Positions 41,293-50,013 of a stretch of DNA of 64,000 nucleotides are shown here, in pieces (position 1 is the first letter of the stretch; each line of letters opens with the position of its first letter). The DNA comes from Streptomyces aurantiacus. GTDB taxonomy: Bacteria; Actinomycetota; Actinomycetes; Streptomycetales; Streptomycetaceae. A program made the translations under genes and the position numbers. Location: positions 186,001 to 250,000 of the forward strand of contig NZ_CP114283.1 of the NCBI RefSeq assembly GCF_027107535.1, written 5' to 3'. Below the pieces are notes generated by a model, which searched no databases, had not been told where the DNA came from, and saw only the letters and a program-made list of their open reading frames with translations.

Positions 41293-42369
41293 ATGAGCGT
41301 CTCCCCGGTGGTCCTGGCCGTCGTCCTCTCCCTCGTCTCCGCGGTCTGCTACGCCTCGGCCGCCGTGGTCCAGGAGCGGACCGCCGCGGACACCGCGAGC
41401 CTGCGGGGCACGCTGGTCCGCGGTTCCTGGTGGGGGTCCGTCGCTCTCAACGGCACCGGCGCGCTGCTGCACGTGGTCGCTCTGCGGTACGGGCCGCTGA
41501 CCCTCGTGCAGCCGCTCGGCGCGCTGAGCCTCGTGGTGGCGGTGCCCCTGGGCTCGCTGGTCACCCGCCGCCGGACCTCGGGCACCCAGTGGCGCGGAAC
41601 GGCGTTCACCCTCGTCGGACTGACCGCGCTGCTGACCGCCACCGCGTCGGGCGGCGCTCCGGCCGACACGCTGGGGACCGGCGAGGTCCTGGTGGTGGCG
41701 TTCGCCGCAGCGGCCGCCGTCGCGGTGCTCGTCCGTTCCGCCTCGGGCCGCTCCGCCGCCCCGGGCGGGGGCCTCGCTCTCGCGGCGGCCTCCGGCATCG
41801 CCTCCGGGGCCGGTTCCACGCTGGCGCAGAAGCTCGCCCTCGGGCCCGAACCGACCTGGAGCGCGGCCGTGACGGCGGCCCTGACCGTGGCGTTCGCCGT
41901 GGCCGGAGTGCTGCTCTCCCAGAAGGCGTACCGCAGCGGTCTCGGCGGGCCCCTCGCCCTGCTCACCCTCGTCAACCCCGTCGCCGCGTCCGCCATCGGC
42001 GTGACCCTGCTCGGGGAGGGCGTCCAGTACGGGGGTACAGGTGTACTGCTGGCCCTCGCCGGTGCCGCGGCGGCCGTCCACGGAGTGGTCCTGCTCAGCC
42101 GGCCCCGGTCCCACGACGACCGCAGTCCCGCCCCGCTGCACCAGGGCCGCGCTCTCGCCGTTCCCGGCCGTGGCCCCGGCGCCGGCTTCGGCCCGGGCCC
42201 CGGCGGGTCCGTCGCCCGGTCCCGCGTACCGCACGGGGTGTCGGCGGCGGCGAAGGCGGGCGTCGTGCCGGGGCTGCGGCCCGCCGCCCGATTCAGCCCC
42301 GCGCCGTCCGCCTCCGGGCGGGGCCGCGCGGTCACGACCGACCTTCCCGGCATGAGCCGGGTCCTGTGA
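41293..42369 (+). CDS. DMT/EamA-type membrane transporter
   Basis: A 358-residue protein with nine or ten hydrophobic helices in the first 275 residues, starting LAVVLSLVSAVCYASAAVVQE, including the paired Gly/Pro-rich helices of the drug/metabolite transporter superfamily (LRYGPLTLVQPLGALSLVVAVPLG; LTLVNPVAASAIGVTLLGEG). The last ~80 residues are a Gly/Pro/Arg-rich tail. It follows an apparent repressor-controlled promoter. Substrate unknown. Confidence 0.78.
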   Translation: MSVSPVVLAVVLSLVSAVCYASAAVVQERTAADTASLRGTLVRGSWWGSVALNGTGALLHVVALRYGPLTLVQPLGALSLVVAVPLGSLVTRRRTSGTQWRGTAFTLVGLTALLTATASGGAPADTLGTGEVLVVAFAAAAAVAVLVRSASGRSAAPGGGLALAAASGIASGAGSTLAQKLALGPEPTWSAAVTAALTVAFAVAGVLLSQKAYRSGLGGPLALLTLVNPVAASAIGVTLLGEGVQYGGTGVLLALAGAAAAVHGVVLLSRPRSHDDRSPAPLHQGRALAVPGRGPGAGFGPGPGGSVARSRVPHGVSAAAKAGVVPGLRPAARFSPAPSASGRGRAVTTDLPGMSRVL

Positions 42370-42385
42370 GACGGAGTACACGACC

Positions 42386-43060
42386 ATGACCATGACCACT
42401 CTTCGGATTCCCGTCCGGGCGACCGTGCGCGCGGCGGGGCTGGTGGACGTGCCCGCCGTGGTGCGGCTGATCACCCAGCCCCGGGCCCAGAGCCCGTTCC
42501 CCGCCCCGGTCGCGGACGGTCCCGCGATGGACTGGGAACAGGCTCAGCGCGCCATGCGGCTGATGCTGGCCCACCACGCCCTGGAGGAGGGTGAGGTGTG
42601 GGTGGCCGAGCGGGACGACGGCATGCTCCTGGCGGCCGGCATCTGGCTGCCGCCCGGATCCGGTACCGAGCTGCCCGGCCCGCACCTCAGGAGCCTGCTC
42701 TCCCGTGAGCTCGACACCTGCCTGCCGGACCACGCCGTCCTGCCGTCGGTGCTGAAGGAGGCCGGGCCCGACGAGCCGCACTGGACGCTGCTCACCGTGT
42801 GCGCGCCGGACGACACGGAAGCCTGGGACCGCGCGGTGGTCGCCGACCTGCTGGCCCCGGGACTGCGGACCGTCGACGACCAGGGCGCCGCGGCCGTCGC
42901 GATCACGCTGTCCGCCCGCCACGGGGACCAGTTGCGGCCCCTCGGGTTCCGCCGGCCGCGCGAGGTCAGCGTCGCGCCGGGGGCGAGCGTATGGCTGACG
43001 ACCCGTCACGCCCCCGGCCGAACGGCCGGCTGCCCCAACCCGGTGACCCAGATCCGGTGA
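42386..43060 (+). CDS. GNAT family N-acetyltransferase
   Basis: A 224-residue protein with the GNAT order of elements: VRAAGLVDVPAVVRLITQP near the N-terminus, VWVAERDDGMLLAAGIWLPPG as the central strands, LLTVCAPDD as the beta4 strand and a degenerate acetyl-CoA region (RAVVADLLAPGL). The substrate is unknown. It begins 16 nt after the transporter stop and probably shares its transcript. The C-terminal codons run into the 14-bp tandem repeat at 43042. Confidence 0.7.
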   Translation: MTMTTLRIPVRATVRAAGLVDVPAVVRLITQPRAQSPFPAPVADGPAMDWEQAQRAMRLMLAHHALEEGEVWVAERDDGMLLAAGIWLPPGSGTELPGPHLRSLLSRELDTCLPDHAVLPSVLKEAGPDEPHWTLLTVCAPDDTEAWDRAVVADLLAPGLRTVDDQGAAAVAITLSARHGDQLRPLGFRRPREVSVAPGASVWLTTRHAPGRTAGCPNPVTQIR

Positions 43061-43077
43061 CCCAGATCCGGTGACCC
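43042..43077. repeat. 14-bp tandem repeat at the end of the GNAT gene
   Basis: GGTGACCCAGATCC occurs twice in tandem and is followed by a third partial copy. The GNAT stop codon is within the second unit, so slippage here would change the C-terminus. Confidence 0.8.
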
Positions 43078-43104
43078 GGTCCGGTGGGCGGGCGGTCGGG
43101 GGCC

Positions 43105-44328
43105 CTACAGGCAGACCACCGGGATTCGCTGGACCTCGTTGTTGCCGAAGCCGCCGCGGTTCCACGGCTGGGTGAGGGGCTGGGCCGAGCCCCCGGCGTC
43201 CGTGGCGCGGGCCGTCAGGACGTGGTGGCCGGGGGCCGCCGTCCAGGGCGCGTGCCAGTGACGCCAGGCCCACGGACCCCCGTCCGGCGGGGCGAGTTCG
43301 GCGGCCTCCCACGAGACACCGTCGTCCGTGCTGACCTCGACCTTCGTGACCGGCGCGCGGCCCGACCAGGCCCGGCCCTCCAGACGGACGGGGCCGGGGC
43401 GTACGACTCGGGTGCGGGACATGAAGTCCGGGAAGCCGGGCGGGATCATCAGCGCGCGCGGGGCGATGCGGGTGACCGGGTCGCCGGGTTCGTCGGGGGA
43501 CTGGCGGAAGCGGTACGCCACCGCCTGCTGGAAGCCGGTGAAGGGGGTGTCGGTGAGCGCGATGTCGTGCAGCCACTTCACATGGGCCATGCCGTACCAG
43601 CCGGGGACCACCAGACGCAGCGGGTGGCCGTGCTGCGGTGGCAGCGGGGCGCCGTTCATCTCGTACGCCACCAGGACCTCCGGGTCGGCGGCGGTCGCGT
43701 CCGCGAGGGGCAGGCTGCGCCGGTAGTCCTGCTCGACGCCCCGTTCCACGCCGTGGTCGGCTCCCGTGAAGACCGCCTCGACGGCGTCCGGCTCCACTCC
43801 GGCCTCGGCGAGCAGCACCCGCAGGGGTACGCCGGTCCAGTCCGCCGTGCCGACCGCCTCGACCAGCCAGGGCTGGCTGACGGGGCGGGGGGTGAGCCGG
43901 GCCCGGCCGTTGCCCGCGCACTCCATCGTCACGCGGTGGGTGACCTGCGGGAGGGCGCGCAGAGCGGCCAGGTCCAGGGTCAGGGGCGTACGGACGCGGC
44001 CGTGCACCGCGAGGGTCCAGGTGCCGGCGTCGGTGGCCGGGATGTCGTAGTGGACGAGGACGTAGTGCAGGCCGGGCGGGGTCACGTCGTAGCGCAGGGC
44101 CTCCAGGGGCAGGCCGTGGTTGCGGGCCGCCAGGGCGAGTTCCTCGTGGCTGATCCCCTCGGCGGGGGCGGCCACGCGCGCGGGTGCGCTGACGGCGGCG
44201 GACGACCGCACCGGAAGCCGGCCCGCCGCACTGTCGCGCCCGTCCATGACGCCCGGTCCGTCCGTGGCGCCGCGTCCGTCCGTGGCACCACGTCCGTCCA
44301 CGGCGTCGCGTCCGTCCATGGCTCCCAT
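43105..44328 (-). CDS. Sulfite oxidase-family molybdopterin protein
   Basis: A 407-residue protein; the ATG at 44328 follows GGGAG with 4-nt spacing. The molybdopterin domain has the ligand Cys in VTMECAGNGRARL and the typical VLVAYEMNGAPLPPQHGHPLRLVVPGWYGM (in parts); the C-terminal Mo-co dimerisation domain carries VEVSTDDGVSWEAAEL. There is no signal or haem domain. The N-terminus has five hexapeptide repeats. It could oxidise sulfite or another small substrate. It is divergent from the FAD-linked oxidase. Confidence 0.87.
   Translation of the reverse strand: MGAMDGRDAVDGRGATDGRGATDGPGVMDGRDSAAGRLPVRSSAAVSAPARVAAPAEGISHEELALAARNHGLPLEALRYDVTPPGLHYVLVHYDIPATDAGTWTLAVHGRVRTPLTLDLAALRALPQVTHRVTMECAGNGRARLTPRPVSQPWLVEAVGTADWTGVPLRVLLAEAGVEPDAVEAVFTGADHGVERGVEQDYRRSLPLADATAADPEVLVAYEMNGAPLPPQHGHPLRLVVPGWYGMAHVKWLHDIALTDTPFTGFQQAVAYRFRQSPDEPGDPVTRIAPRALMIPPGFPDFMSRTRVVRPGPVRLEGRAWSGRAPVTKVEVSTDDGVSWEAAELAPPDGGPWAWRHWHAPWTAAPGHHVLTARATDAGGSAQPLTQPWNRGGFGNNEVQRIPVVCL
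44230..44319 (-). repeat. 18-bp tandem repeat encoding DGRG hexapeptides
   Basis: Five consecutive units encode MDGRDA, VDGRGA, TDGRGA, TDGPGV and MDGRDS at residues 4-33 of the sulfite oxidase-family protein. Confidence 0.75.
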
Positions 44329-44436
44329 GGTGCTCCCGCCGGGCGGTCCGGGCACCTGCACGTTCCGTCCGCGATTGCCGGTCCTCGCGAGTGGCGGGAT
44401 CCTGGGCGTGTACGTCTCGCTAGGAGAGCGATCACC

Positions 44437-45846
44437 ATGGACGGCAGCGGCAGCGGCAGCGGCAACATGGACGCCACGACCCGGGAGGCGATGCGGAGCG
44501 CACTGCGCGGTCCGGTCATCACACCCGAGGGTGCGGAGTACGACGAGGCCCGCTCGGTCTACAACGCGATGATCGACCGGCGGCCCGCCGCGATCGTCCG
44601 GTGCGCCGATGCAGGGGACGTCATGGACGCGGTCGACTTCGTCCGCGACCACGGGCTCGAACTCGCCGTGCGCGGCGGCGGGCACAGCGGTCCCGGACTG
44701 TGTCTGGTCGACGACGGAGTCACCCTCGACCTGTCGCCGATTCGGGGCGTCCGGGTCGATCCCGTGGCGAGGACCGCGCAGGTCGGCGGCGGCTGCACGC
44801 TCGGCGACCTCGATCACGCGGGGCACGCCTTCGGTCTCGCCACTCCCACCGGGATCATGTCGACGACGGGCCTCGGCGGCCTGACGCTCGGCGGCGGACA
44901 CGGTCACCTCACCCGCAAGTACGGGCTCACGATCGACAGCCTGCTCTCCGCGGACGTCGTCCTCGCCGACGGCGGGTTCGTCACCGTGAGCGAGACCGAG
45001 TTCCCGGACCTGTTCTGGGCGCTGCGCGGCGGGGGCGGGAACTTCGGCGCCGTCACCTCCCTCACCTATCGGCTGCACCCGGTGCACTCGGTGGGCGTCG
45101 GCATCACCGTGTGGCCGGTCGACCACACCCGTGAGGTGCTGCGCTGGTACCGGGATTTCCTGCCGCAGGCGTCCGAGGACCTGAACGGCTTCTTCGCCGT
45201 GCTCGCCGTGCCGCCCGGCCCGCCGTTCCCGGAGGACCTGCACGGGCACCGGATGTGCGCCGTCGTGTGGTGCTGGACCGGCGATCTGGCCCTGCTGGAC
45301 GAGACGCTGGCGGTGGTGAACGACGCCGGGCGGCCCGCCTTCCACTTCACGACCCCGATGCCGTATCCCGCGCTGCAGGGCATGTTCGACGGGCTGATCC
45401 CCAAGGGCATGCAGTGGTACTGGCGGGGTGCCTTCTTCGACCGGATCACCGACGGGGCCGCCGACGTCCACCTCAAGTACGGCGAGAACCTGCCCACCGA
45501 CCTGTCGACCATGCACCTCTACCCGGTCGACGGCGCCGCCGCCCGGGTCGGCCACGACGACACGGCGTGGAGCCACCGGGACGCCGTCTGGTCGGGCGTC
45601 GTCGGCGGCATCGACCCGGATCCCGACAACGCCGGGCTCATCAAGCAGTGGTGCGTCGACTACTGGGAGGAGCTGCAGCCGCACTCGATGGGCGGCTCGT
45701 ACGTGAACTTCATCGGTGAGGACGAGGGTCAGGAGCGGGTCAGGTCCACCTACCGCGATCACTACGACCGGCTCGCGGCGGTCAAGCGGACCTACGACCC
45801 GCGCAACCTCTTCCACGCCAACCAGAACATCGAGCCGAAGCCCTGA
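44437..45846 (+). CDS. FAD-linked oxidase (BBE-type)
   Basis: The ATG at 44437 follows AGGAGAG and gives 469 residues. The FAD-binding PCMH domain has LAVRGGGHSGPGLCL (flavin-linking His) and GLGGLTLGGGHGHLTRKYG; the position that holds a flavinylated Cys in doubly linked berberine bridge enzymes is not Cys, so single covalent attachment is expected. The C-terminal BBE segment is YDPRNLFHANQNI with a usual Asn-X-Asn. Such enzymes oxidise alcohols, sugars or natural products; the substrate is unknown. Confidence 0.88.
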   Translation: MDGSGSGSGNMDATTREAMRSALRGPVITPEGAEYDEARSVYNAMIDRRPAAIVRCADAGDVMDAVDFVRDHGLELAVRGGGHSGPGLCLVDDGVTLDLSPIRGVRVDPVARTAQVGGGCTLGDLDHAGHAFGLATPTGIMSTTGLGGLTLGGGHGHLTRKYGLTIDSLLSADVVLADGGFVTVSETEFPDLFWALRGGGGNFGAVTSLTYRLHPVHSVGVGITVWPVDHTREVLRWYRDFLPQASEDLNGFFAVLAVPPGPPFPEDLHGHRMCAVVWCWTGDLALLDETLAVVNDAGRPAFHFTTPMPYPALQGMFDGLIPKGMQWYWRGAFFDRITDGAADVHLKYGENLPTDLSTMHLYPVDGAAARVGHDDTAWSHRDAVWSGVVGGIDPDPDNAGLIKQWCVDYWEELQPHSMGGSYVNFIGEDEGQERVRSTYRDHYDRLAAVKRTYDPRNLFHANQNIEPKP

Positions 45847-45901
45847 CCGGTCGGGCCGGAGCCCTGACCGGTCGGGCCCTGAGCCCCGGTCGGCGTGTGG
45901 G

Positions 45902-46810
45902 CTAGAACGTGCCCAGCTTGATGATCGACAGCAGTGCGGCGAGCTGGATCGCCGACGCTCCCAGGGCCTTCGGCCACGGCAGGTCGTGCGACTTGTGGAC
46001 CATCAGCGTGAACAGCACGCCGGCCGCCACCCAGGTCGCCCAGCCCAGGATCTGCACGAACGGCGCGTCGCCGCCCGCGAACATCGCCACGACGAGCCGG
46101 GGCGCGTCCGTGAGCGACATGATCAGCATGGAGAGGCCGACCGTGGGCTGCCAGGCGCCGTCGCCGCCGAGCTGGCGGGCGAGGGTGTGGGTGACCACGC
46201 CCAGGATGAACGAGCTGAGGACGATCGCGACCGCGGTGGTCAGCACGATCGGTACGGCCGACGACAGCGTCGCGTTGATGACGTCCGAGCGGGCGCCGTC
46301 GAAGCCGAAGACGGCCAGCAGACCGTAGAGGAACGTCACGACGAGGGCCGGGCCCCACATCGTGTAGTCGCGCATCTGCAGGAAGGTCTGGTTCGGGCGC
46401 ATGACGACGCCGCTCAGCAGTTCCTTCCAGTGCAGCCGCGGGCCCACCGGGGGCGGGGGTGTCTGGCCGGCGCGGTAGGTCCCGCCCTGGTTGTACGGGT
46501 CCTCGCCGACGGAGAACGCCGTCGTGTGCCCCGGTTGGTTGGCCGCGTACGGGTCAGGGCCCTGGGGGTGCTGACCGGGGTCGCCGAAGTACTCCGGCTC
46601 ACCGTGTCCGTTCCCCTGGGGCCACTGCTGCGGTCCGTTGCCGCCGCCGTACGGGGGCTGCTGCGGGTAGGGCCCCGGCACGGGCGGATAGCCGTACGAC
46701 GGGCCGCCCTGGGGGGCCTGCTGTCCGTACGGCTGCTGCCGCGGGTGTTGTTGCGGAGGCGCCTGCTGCGTGCGGTTGTCCCGGCCGCGTCCGATCCTGA
46801 ATCCAGCCAC
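45902..46810 (-). CDS. Yip1 family membrane protein
   Basis: About 302 residues from GTG 46810 (VAGFRIGRGRDNRTQQ), a start also typical for Streptomyces homologues; an ATG at 46891 would add 27 residues. The first ~125 residues are Pro/Gln/Gly-rich and disordered; five hydrophobic helices follow (ALVVTFLYGLLAVFGF, VLTTAVAIVLSSFILGVV, ILGWATWVAAGVLFTLM and others) in the Yip1 pattern. The function in bacteria is unknown. Confidence 0.78.
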   Translation of the reverse strand: MAGFRIGRGRDNRTQQAPPQQHPRQQPYGQQAPQGGPSYGYPPVPGPYPQQPPYGGGNGPQQWPQGNGHGEPEYFGDPGQHPQGPDPYAANQPGHTTAFSVGEDPYNQGGTYRAGQTPPPPVGPRLHWKELLSGVVMRPNQTFLQMRDYTMWGPALVVTFLYGLLAVFGFDGARSDVINATLSSAVPIVLTTAVAIVLSSFILGVVTHTLARQLGGDGAWQPTVGLSMLIMSLTDAPRLVVAMFAGGDAPFVQILGWATWVAAGVLFTLMVHKSHDLPWPKALGASAIQLAALLSIIKLGTF

Positions 46811-46884
46811 GTAATCGAACGTACCTGGTCCCGCTGAGTGACGTGCCGGGCCCGGGGCATCGGACCCGGCTTTGCTGCCGACCT

Positions 46885-46910
46885 GTGACATCCCCTAAGG
46901 GGCCTGTCAC
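46885..46910 (-). terminator. Terminator-like hairpin after the FG-GAP array
   Basis: GTGACA and TGTCAC flank CCCCTAAGGGG to form a two-part stem 8 nt beyond the stop of the last FG-GAP gene on the minus strand. Confidence 0.55.
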
Positions 46911-46917
46911 GCGTTTC

Positions 46918-48372
46918 TCAGCGGCTGCTCAGGGTTTTGCCGTAGGTGAGCGCGCTCGACGGGGAGGGCAGACCCAGCTTGGCGGGGGTGACGGTGTAGG
47001 AGTCGTTGACGCTCGCGTGCGGGAGGACCCACACACCGCCGGACCTGGCGTTCTCGCCGGGGGAGCCGATCGCCGTGTCCGGTGCGCCGTCGTGATCGTA
47101 GTCGCCGGTCGCGACGGCGGCACCGAAGGCGTCGCCCGCCTCCGCGACGCCCGGGACGCGCGGGGTGTCCTGCTGGTATCCGACCCCGTGGCCCTCGCCG
47201 AACGCGTCGACCAGGCCGTCCTTCGTGCCGAGGAGCAGGGTCGCGGCACCCGCGCCGGCCCGGGTGCCGATCGCCTCGCCGGGGGCGCCCGCGATCACGT
47301 CGTCGCGGCCGTCCCCGTCGATGTCCGCGACGGCGAGGGCGGCACCGAAGCGGTCGCCGCTCTCGGCGACGCCCGGTACGCCGACCGTGTCCTGGTTGAG
47401 GGTCTGCTTGCGGAACCCGAAGGAGCCGTTCGGGCCGGCGCCGTAGTGGATGTGCAGGCCGCCGCCCTTCGCCAGTGCCTCAGGGCCGCACGGGTCGTCG
47501 ATGTTCTCGTCGGCGATCTCTCGGCACTCGCCGAGGACCAGGTCGTCGTGGCCGTCGCCGTCGAAGTCGCCGGAGGCGAGGGCGGAGACACCGGCGTTGT
47601 CGGTGTTCCACACGTTGGCCAGGGCGTTCTCCGTCTTCTCCCAGGCCCAGATCCGTACGTGCGACTGGGTGAACGGGTCGGTCGTCCAGTACCCCACCGC
47701 CAGGTCCGCCGCGCCGTCGCCGGTGAAGTCGCCGGTGGTCAGGATCGGGGCGCGGCCGCCCATGGGGGCGGTGACGACGGTGGAGGAGAGGCCGTCGGCG
47801 GTGCGCAGGACGACCTTGTCCCTGCCGCCGGTCACGATGTCCCGGCTGCCGTCGCCGGTCAGGTCGGCCGCGGCGACCGACAGCCCGTACGCCGCCGAGG
47901 CCGCGGGGCCGGTGACGACGTTCGAGCCGGGGCCCGGGCCGCCCTTCGCGCCGCCCACGACGGAGACCAGGCCGGCGTCCGTGCCGCGGCCGGTGACGTC
48001 CTCCCCGGGGACGCCGACGAGCAGCTCCGCGATGCCGTCGCCGTTGAGGTCCTCCAGGACCACGGAGGCGCCGAACCGGTCGCCGGTCTCCGGGGTGCCG
48101 GGGAGCTCCGCGGTGGACTGGGAGATCCGGATGCCGCCGCGGGTGCCCACGCCCTTCGGGCCGCCCCACACGATGCTGACGTACCCGGCTCTGGCCTTGC
48201 CTCCGACGGCGCCGTCGGGCACTCCGACGGCCAGGTCCGGGTAGCCGTCGCCGTTGAAGTCGCTGGTGGAGGGGGAGAGTGGCGCGGCGGCCGCGGTGGG
48301 CGCGAGGGCCAGGGCCGTGGCGGCCGCGGTGGCCGCGACGGTGGTGGCGAGGACGTACGTCCGTATCTGCAC
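46918..48372 (-). CDS. Exported FG-GAP/VCBS seven-repeat propeller protein (array member 7)
   Basis: A 484-residue exported protein with a Sec signal (residues ~1-30, ending LAPTAAAAP). Seven calcium-loop motifs of the DxDGDG type recur about every 60 residues: DFNGDGYPD, DLNGDGIAE, DLTGDGSRD, DFTGDGAAD, DFDGDGHDD, DIDGDGRDD and DYDHDGAPD. Each is followed by a hydrophobic strand and preceded by FG-GAP-type GDRFGAA. This predicts a seven-bladed beta-propeller like the integrin alpha head. Two Cys in the fifth blade insertion may form a disulphide. C-terminus: TPAKLGLPSPSSALTYGKTL. Last gene of the array. Confidence 0.88.
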   Translation of the reverse strand: MQIRTYVLATTVAATAAATALALAPTAAAAPLSPSTSDFNGDGYPDLAVGVPDGAVGGKARAGYVSIVWGGPKGVGTRGGIRISQSTAELPGTPETGDRFGASVVLEDLNGDGIAELLVGVPGEDVTGRGTDAGLVSVVGGAKGGPGPGSNVVTGPAASAAYGLSVAAADLTGDGSRDIVTGGRDKVVLRTADGLSSTVVTAPMGGRAPILTTGDFTGDGAADLAVGYWTTDPFTQSHVRIWAWEKTENALANVWNTDNAGVSALASGDFDGDGHDDLVLGECREIADENIDDPCGPEALAKGGGLHIHYGAGPNGSFGFRKQTLNQDTVGVPGVAESGDRFGAALAVADIDGDGRDDVIAGAPGEAIGTRAGAGAATLLLGTKDGLVDAFGEGHGVGYQQDTPRVPGVAEAGDAFGAAVATGDYDHDGAPDTAIGSPGENARSGGVWVLPHASVNDSYTVTPAKLGLPSPSSALTYGKTLSSR

Positions 48373-48517
48373 GGGGACTCCAGGAGTTGGCCGGATCCTT
48401 GCGGTTCACCTGTGTGACATCTGGAGTACGGGCGGGGTTGTGTCACGACCGGAAGTCGGTGCCCACTTCGAGGTGCGCGAGTGTTGTACGAATCTGGCGA
48501 ACCTGTGTGCGTTCAGG

Positions 48518-48552
48518 GGCGCGCCCCGACCGAGTCCTCGTCGGGGCGCGCC
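48518..48552 (-). terminator. Hairpin between FG-GAP genes 6 and 7
   Basis: GGCGCGCCCCGAC pairs perfectly with GTCGGGGCGCGCC around a 9-nt loop, 10 nt after the stop of FG-GAP gene 6. It implies that gene 7 has its own promoter. Confidence 0.75.
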
Positions 48553-48562
48553 GGTGTCCAGG

Positions 48563-50002
48563 TCAGGGTGCGAGCACCGAGGCCCAGTTGGTGTAGTGCT
48601 CCTTGGGGAGACCCACCGCGTTGCCCATGACGCTGTACGAGTTCTTGGCGGCCGGGCCGCTCGCGGTGCCCTTGAACACCCAGATGCCGCCTGTGCTGTT
48701 GTTCTCGCCGGACGCGCCGATCACGAGGTCGGGCCTGCCGTCCTTGGTGAGATCCGCCAGGCGCACGGTCGAACCGAAGGTGTCGCCCTTCTCGGCGGCT
48801 CCCGGGACGGCGGCGGAGTCCTGGCTGATCGTGGTGGAACCGGCGCCCGTGGGCCCGCCCGCGCGGCCGGGGACGAGGATCACCGACCCGGCGTCCCGGA
48901 CGGCACCGAGGTTCTCGCCGGGTACGCCCACCGCAATGTCGCCGAAGCCGTCGCCGTTGACGTCCGCGACGCTCACGTCGGAGCCGAAGGAGTCGTTGGA
49001 CTCCGCGGCGCCCGGTACGCCCGGGGTGTCCTGGTGGATCAGGATCGGCTCGGCCGCCGGGTCGACACCGCGGGCTCCGCCCGGCCAGATCGCGATCTGG
49101 CCGCCCTTGTGACCGGTGCCCTCCTGCGGCGTCCCGTCGATGACCGTGTCGGAGGGGTCGCCGACGACCAGGTCGCCGTAGCCGTCGCCGTTCACGTCGC
49201 CGACGGCGACGTTGTCGCCGTCGGTGGACAGCGGAGGCTGCCGCGTCGACGGGGCCACGTACACACCCCCGGAGGGGTGGTCGGACAGGCCCACGCTGAC
49301 GGCGATCTCCTCGGGGCGTCCGCTGCCGTCGAGATCGCCCAGGGCCGTGTCGTCGAGCGAGGGAGTGTCCGTCCCCAGGCTGTGGCCGGCCGGCTTGCCG
49401 GTCCGGGTGAACGGGCCGGTCATGCCGATGCTCGCGCACCAGCCCGCCACGGAGACCCGGGGGTGCCCGGGGGAGGCTTTCGGATTGACCGCCGAGACTC
49501 CGGTGCCGTACGAGCAGCCGCTGGTGTCCCCGTCCACGGACGGGCTCGGCGTCGGCAGGACGGCGCTGTTCTTCAGGCCCTGGGCGCCGCCCCACAGGAC
49601 GGTGACGCTGCCACGCGTGCGCGCTCCGGTCACGTCCTCGTAGGGCGCGCCGACGAGCAGGTCCGCGTAGCCGTCGACGTCGAGGTCGGCGGAGGACACG
49701 GAGTGGCCGAAGGCGTCGTCCGCCTCCGCCGCGCCCTCGACTCCACTGCTGTTCTGGGAGATCAGCTGCTTCTGTCCCGTGCCGGGGCCGGACGCCGAGC
49801 CGAACAGGACGACGACGGCGCCTGCCCCCGACTTGCCCGAGACGGTGGCGTCCGGGGCGCCCACGACGAGGTCCCGGAATCCGTCCCCGTTGAAGTCGTC
49901 CGCGAATTTCGCCGGGGCGGCGAAGGCTTCGGGCGCCAGGGTCAGCGGGGTGACCCCCGTCGCCAGGACGGCGGTGAGGACCGCCATGGTGCGGATACGC
50001 AT
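48563..50002 (-). CDS. Exported FG-GAP/VCBS propeller protein (array member 6)
   Basis: The ATG at 50002 gives 479 residues with a Sec signal (AVLTAVLATGVTPLTLAPEAFA). Six clear calcium-loop motifs (DFNGDGFRD, DLDVDGYAD, DLDGSGRPE, DVNGDGYGD, DVNGDGFGD, DLTKDGRPD) plus one blade where the loop has decayed (around VSVAGWCASIGMTGPF) again suggest seven blades. It starts 11 nt after the stop of member 5, so the two are co-transcribed. C-terminus: GLPKEHYTNWASVLAP. Function unknown. Confidence 0.87.
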   Translation of the reverse strand: MRIRTMAVLTAVLATGVTPLTLAPEAFAAPAKFADDFNGDGFRDLVVGAPDATVSGKSGAGAVVVLFGSASGPGTGQKQLISQNSSGVEGAAEADDAFGHSVSSADLDVDGYADLLVGAPYEDVTGARTRGSVTVLWGGAQGLKNSAVLPTPSPSVDGDTSGCSYGTGVSAVNPKASPGHPRVSVAGWCASIGMTGPFTRTGKPAGHSLGTDTPSLDDTALGDLDGSGRPEEIAVSVGLSDHPSGGVYVAPSTRQPPLSTDGDNVAVGDVNGDGYGDLVVGDPSDTVIDGTPQEGTGHKGGQIAIWPGGARGVDPAAEPILIHQDTPGVPGAAESNDSFGSDVSVADVNGDGFGDIAVGVPGENLGAVRDAGSVILVPGRAGGPTGAGSTTISQDSAAVPGAAEKGDTFGSTVRLADLTKDGRPDLVIGASGENNSTGGIWVFKGTASGPAAKNSYSVMGNAVGLPKEHYTNWASVLAP

Positions 50003-50013
50003 GTGACGTCCCG

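Noticed and set aside
43105..45816. Minus-strand open frame of 903 codons
   Set aside because: Only 43105-44328 is the sulfite oxidase gene; the extension is antisense to the FAD-linked oxidase and lacks domain content.
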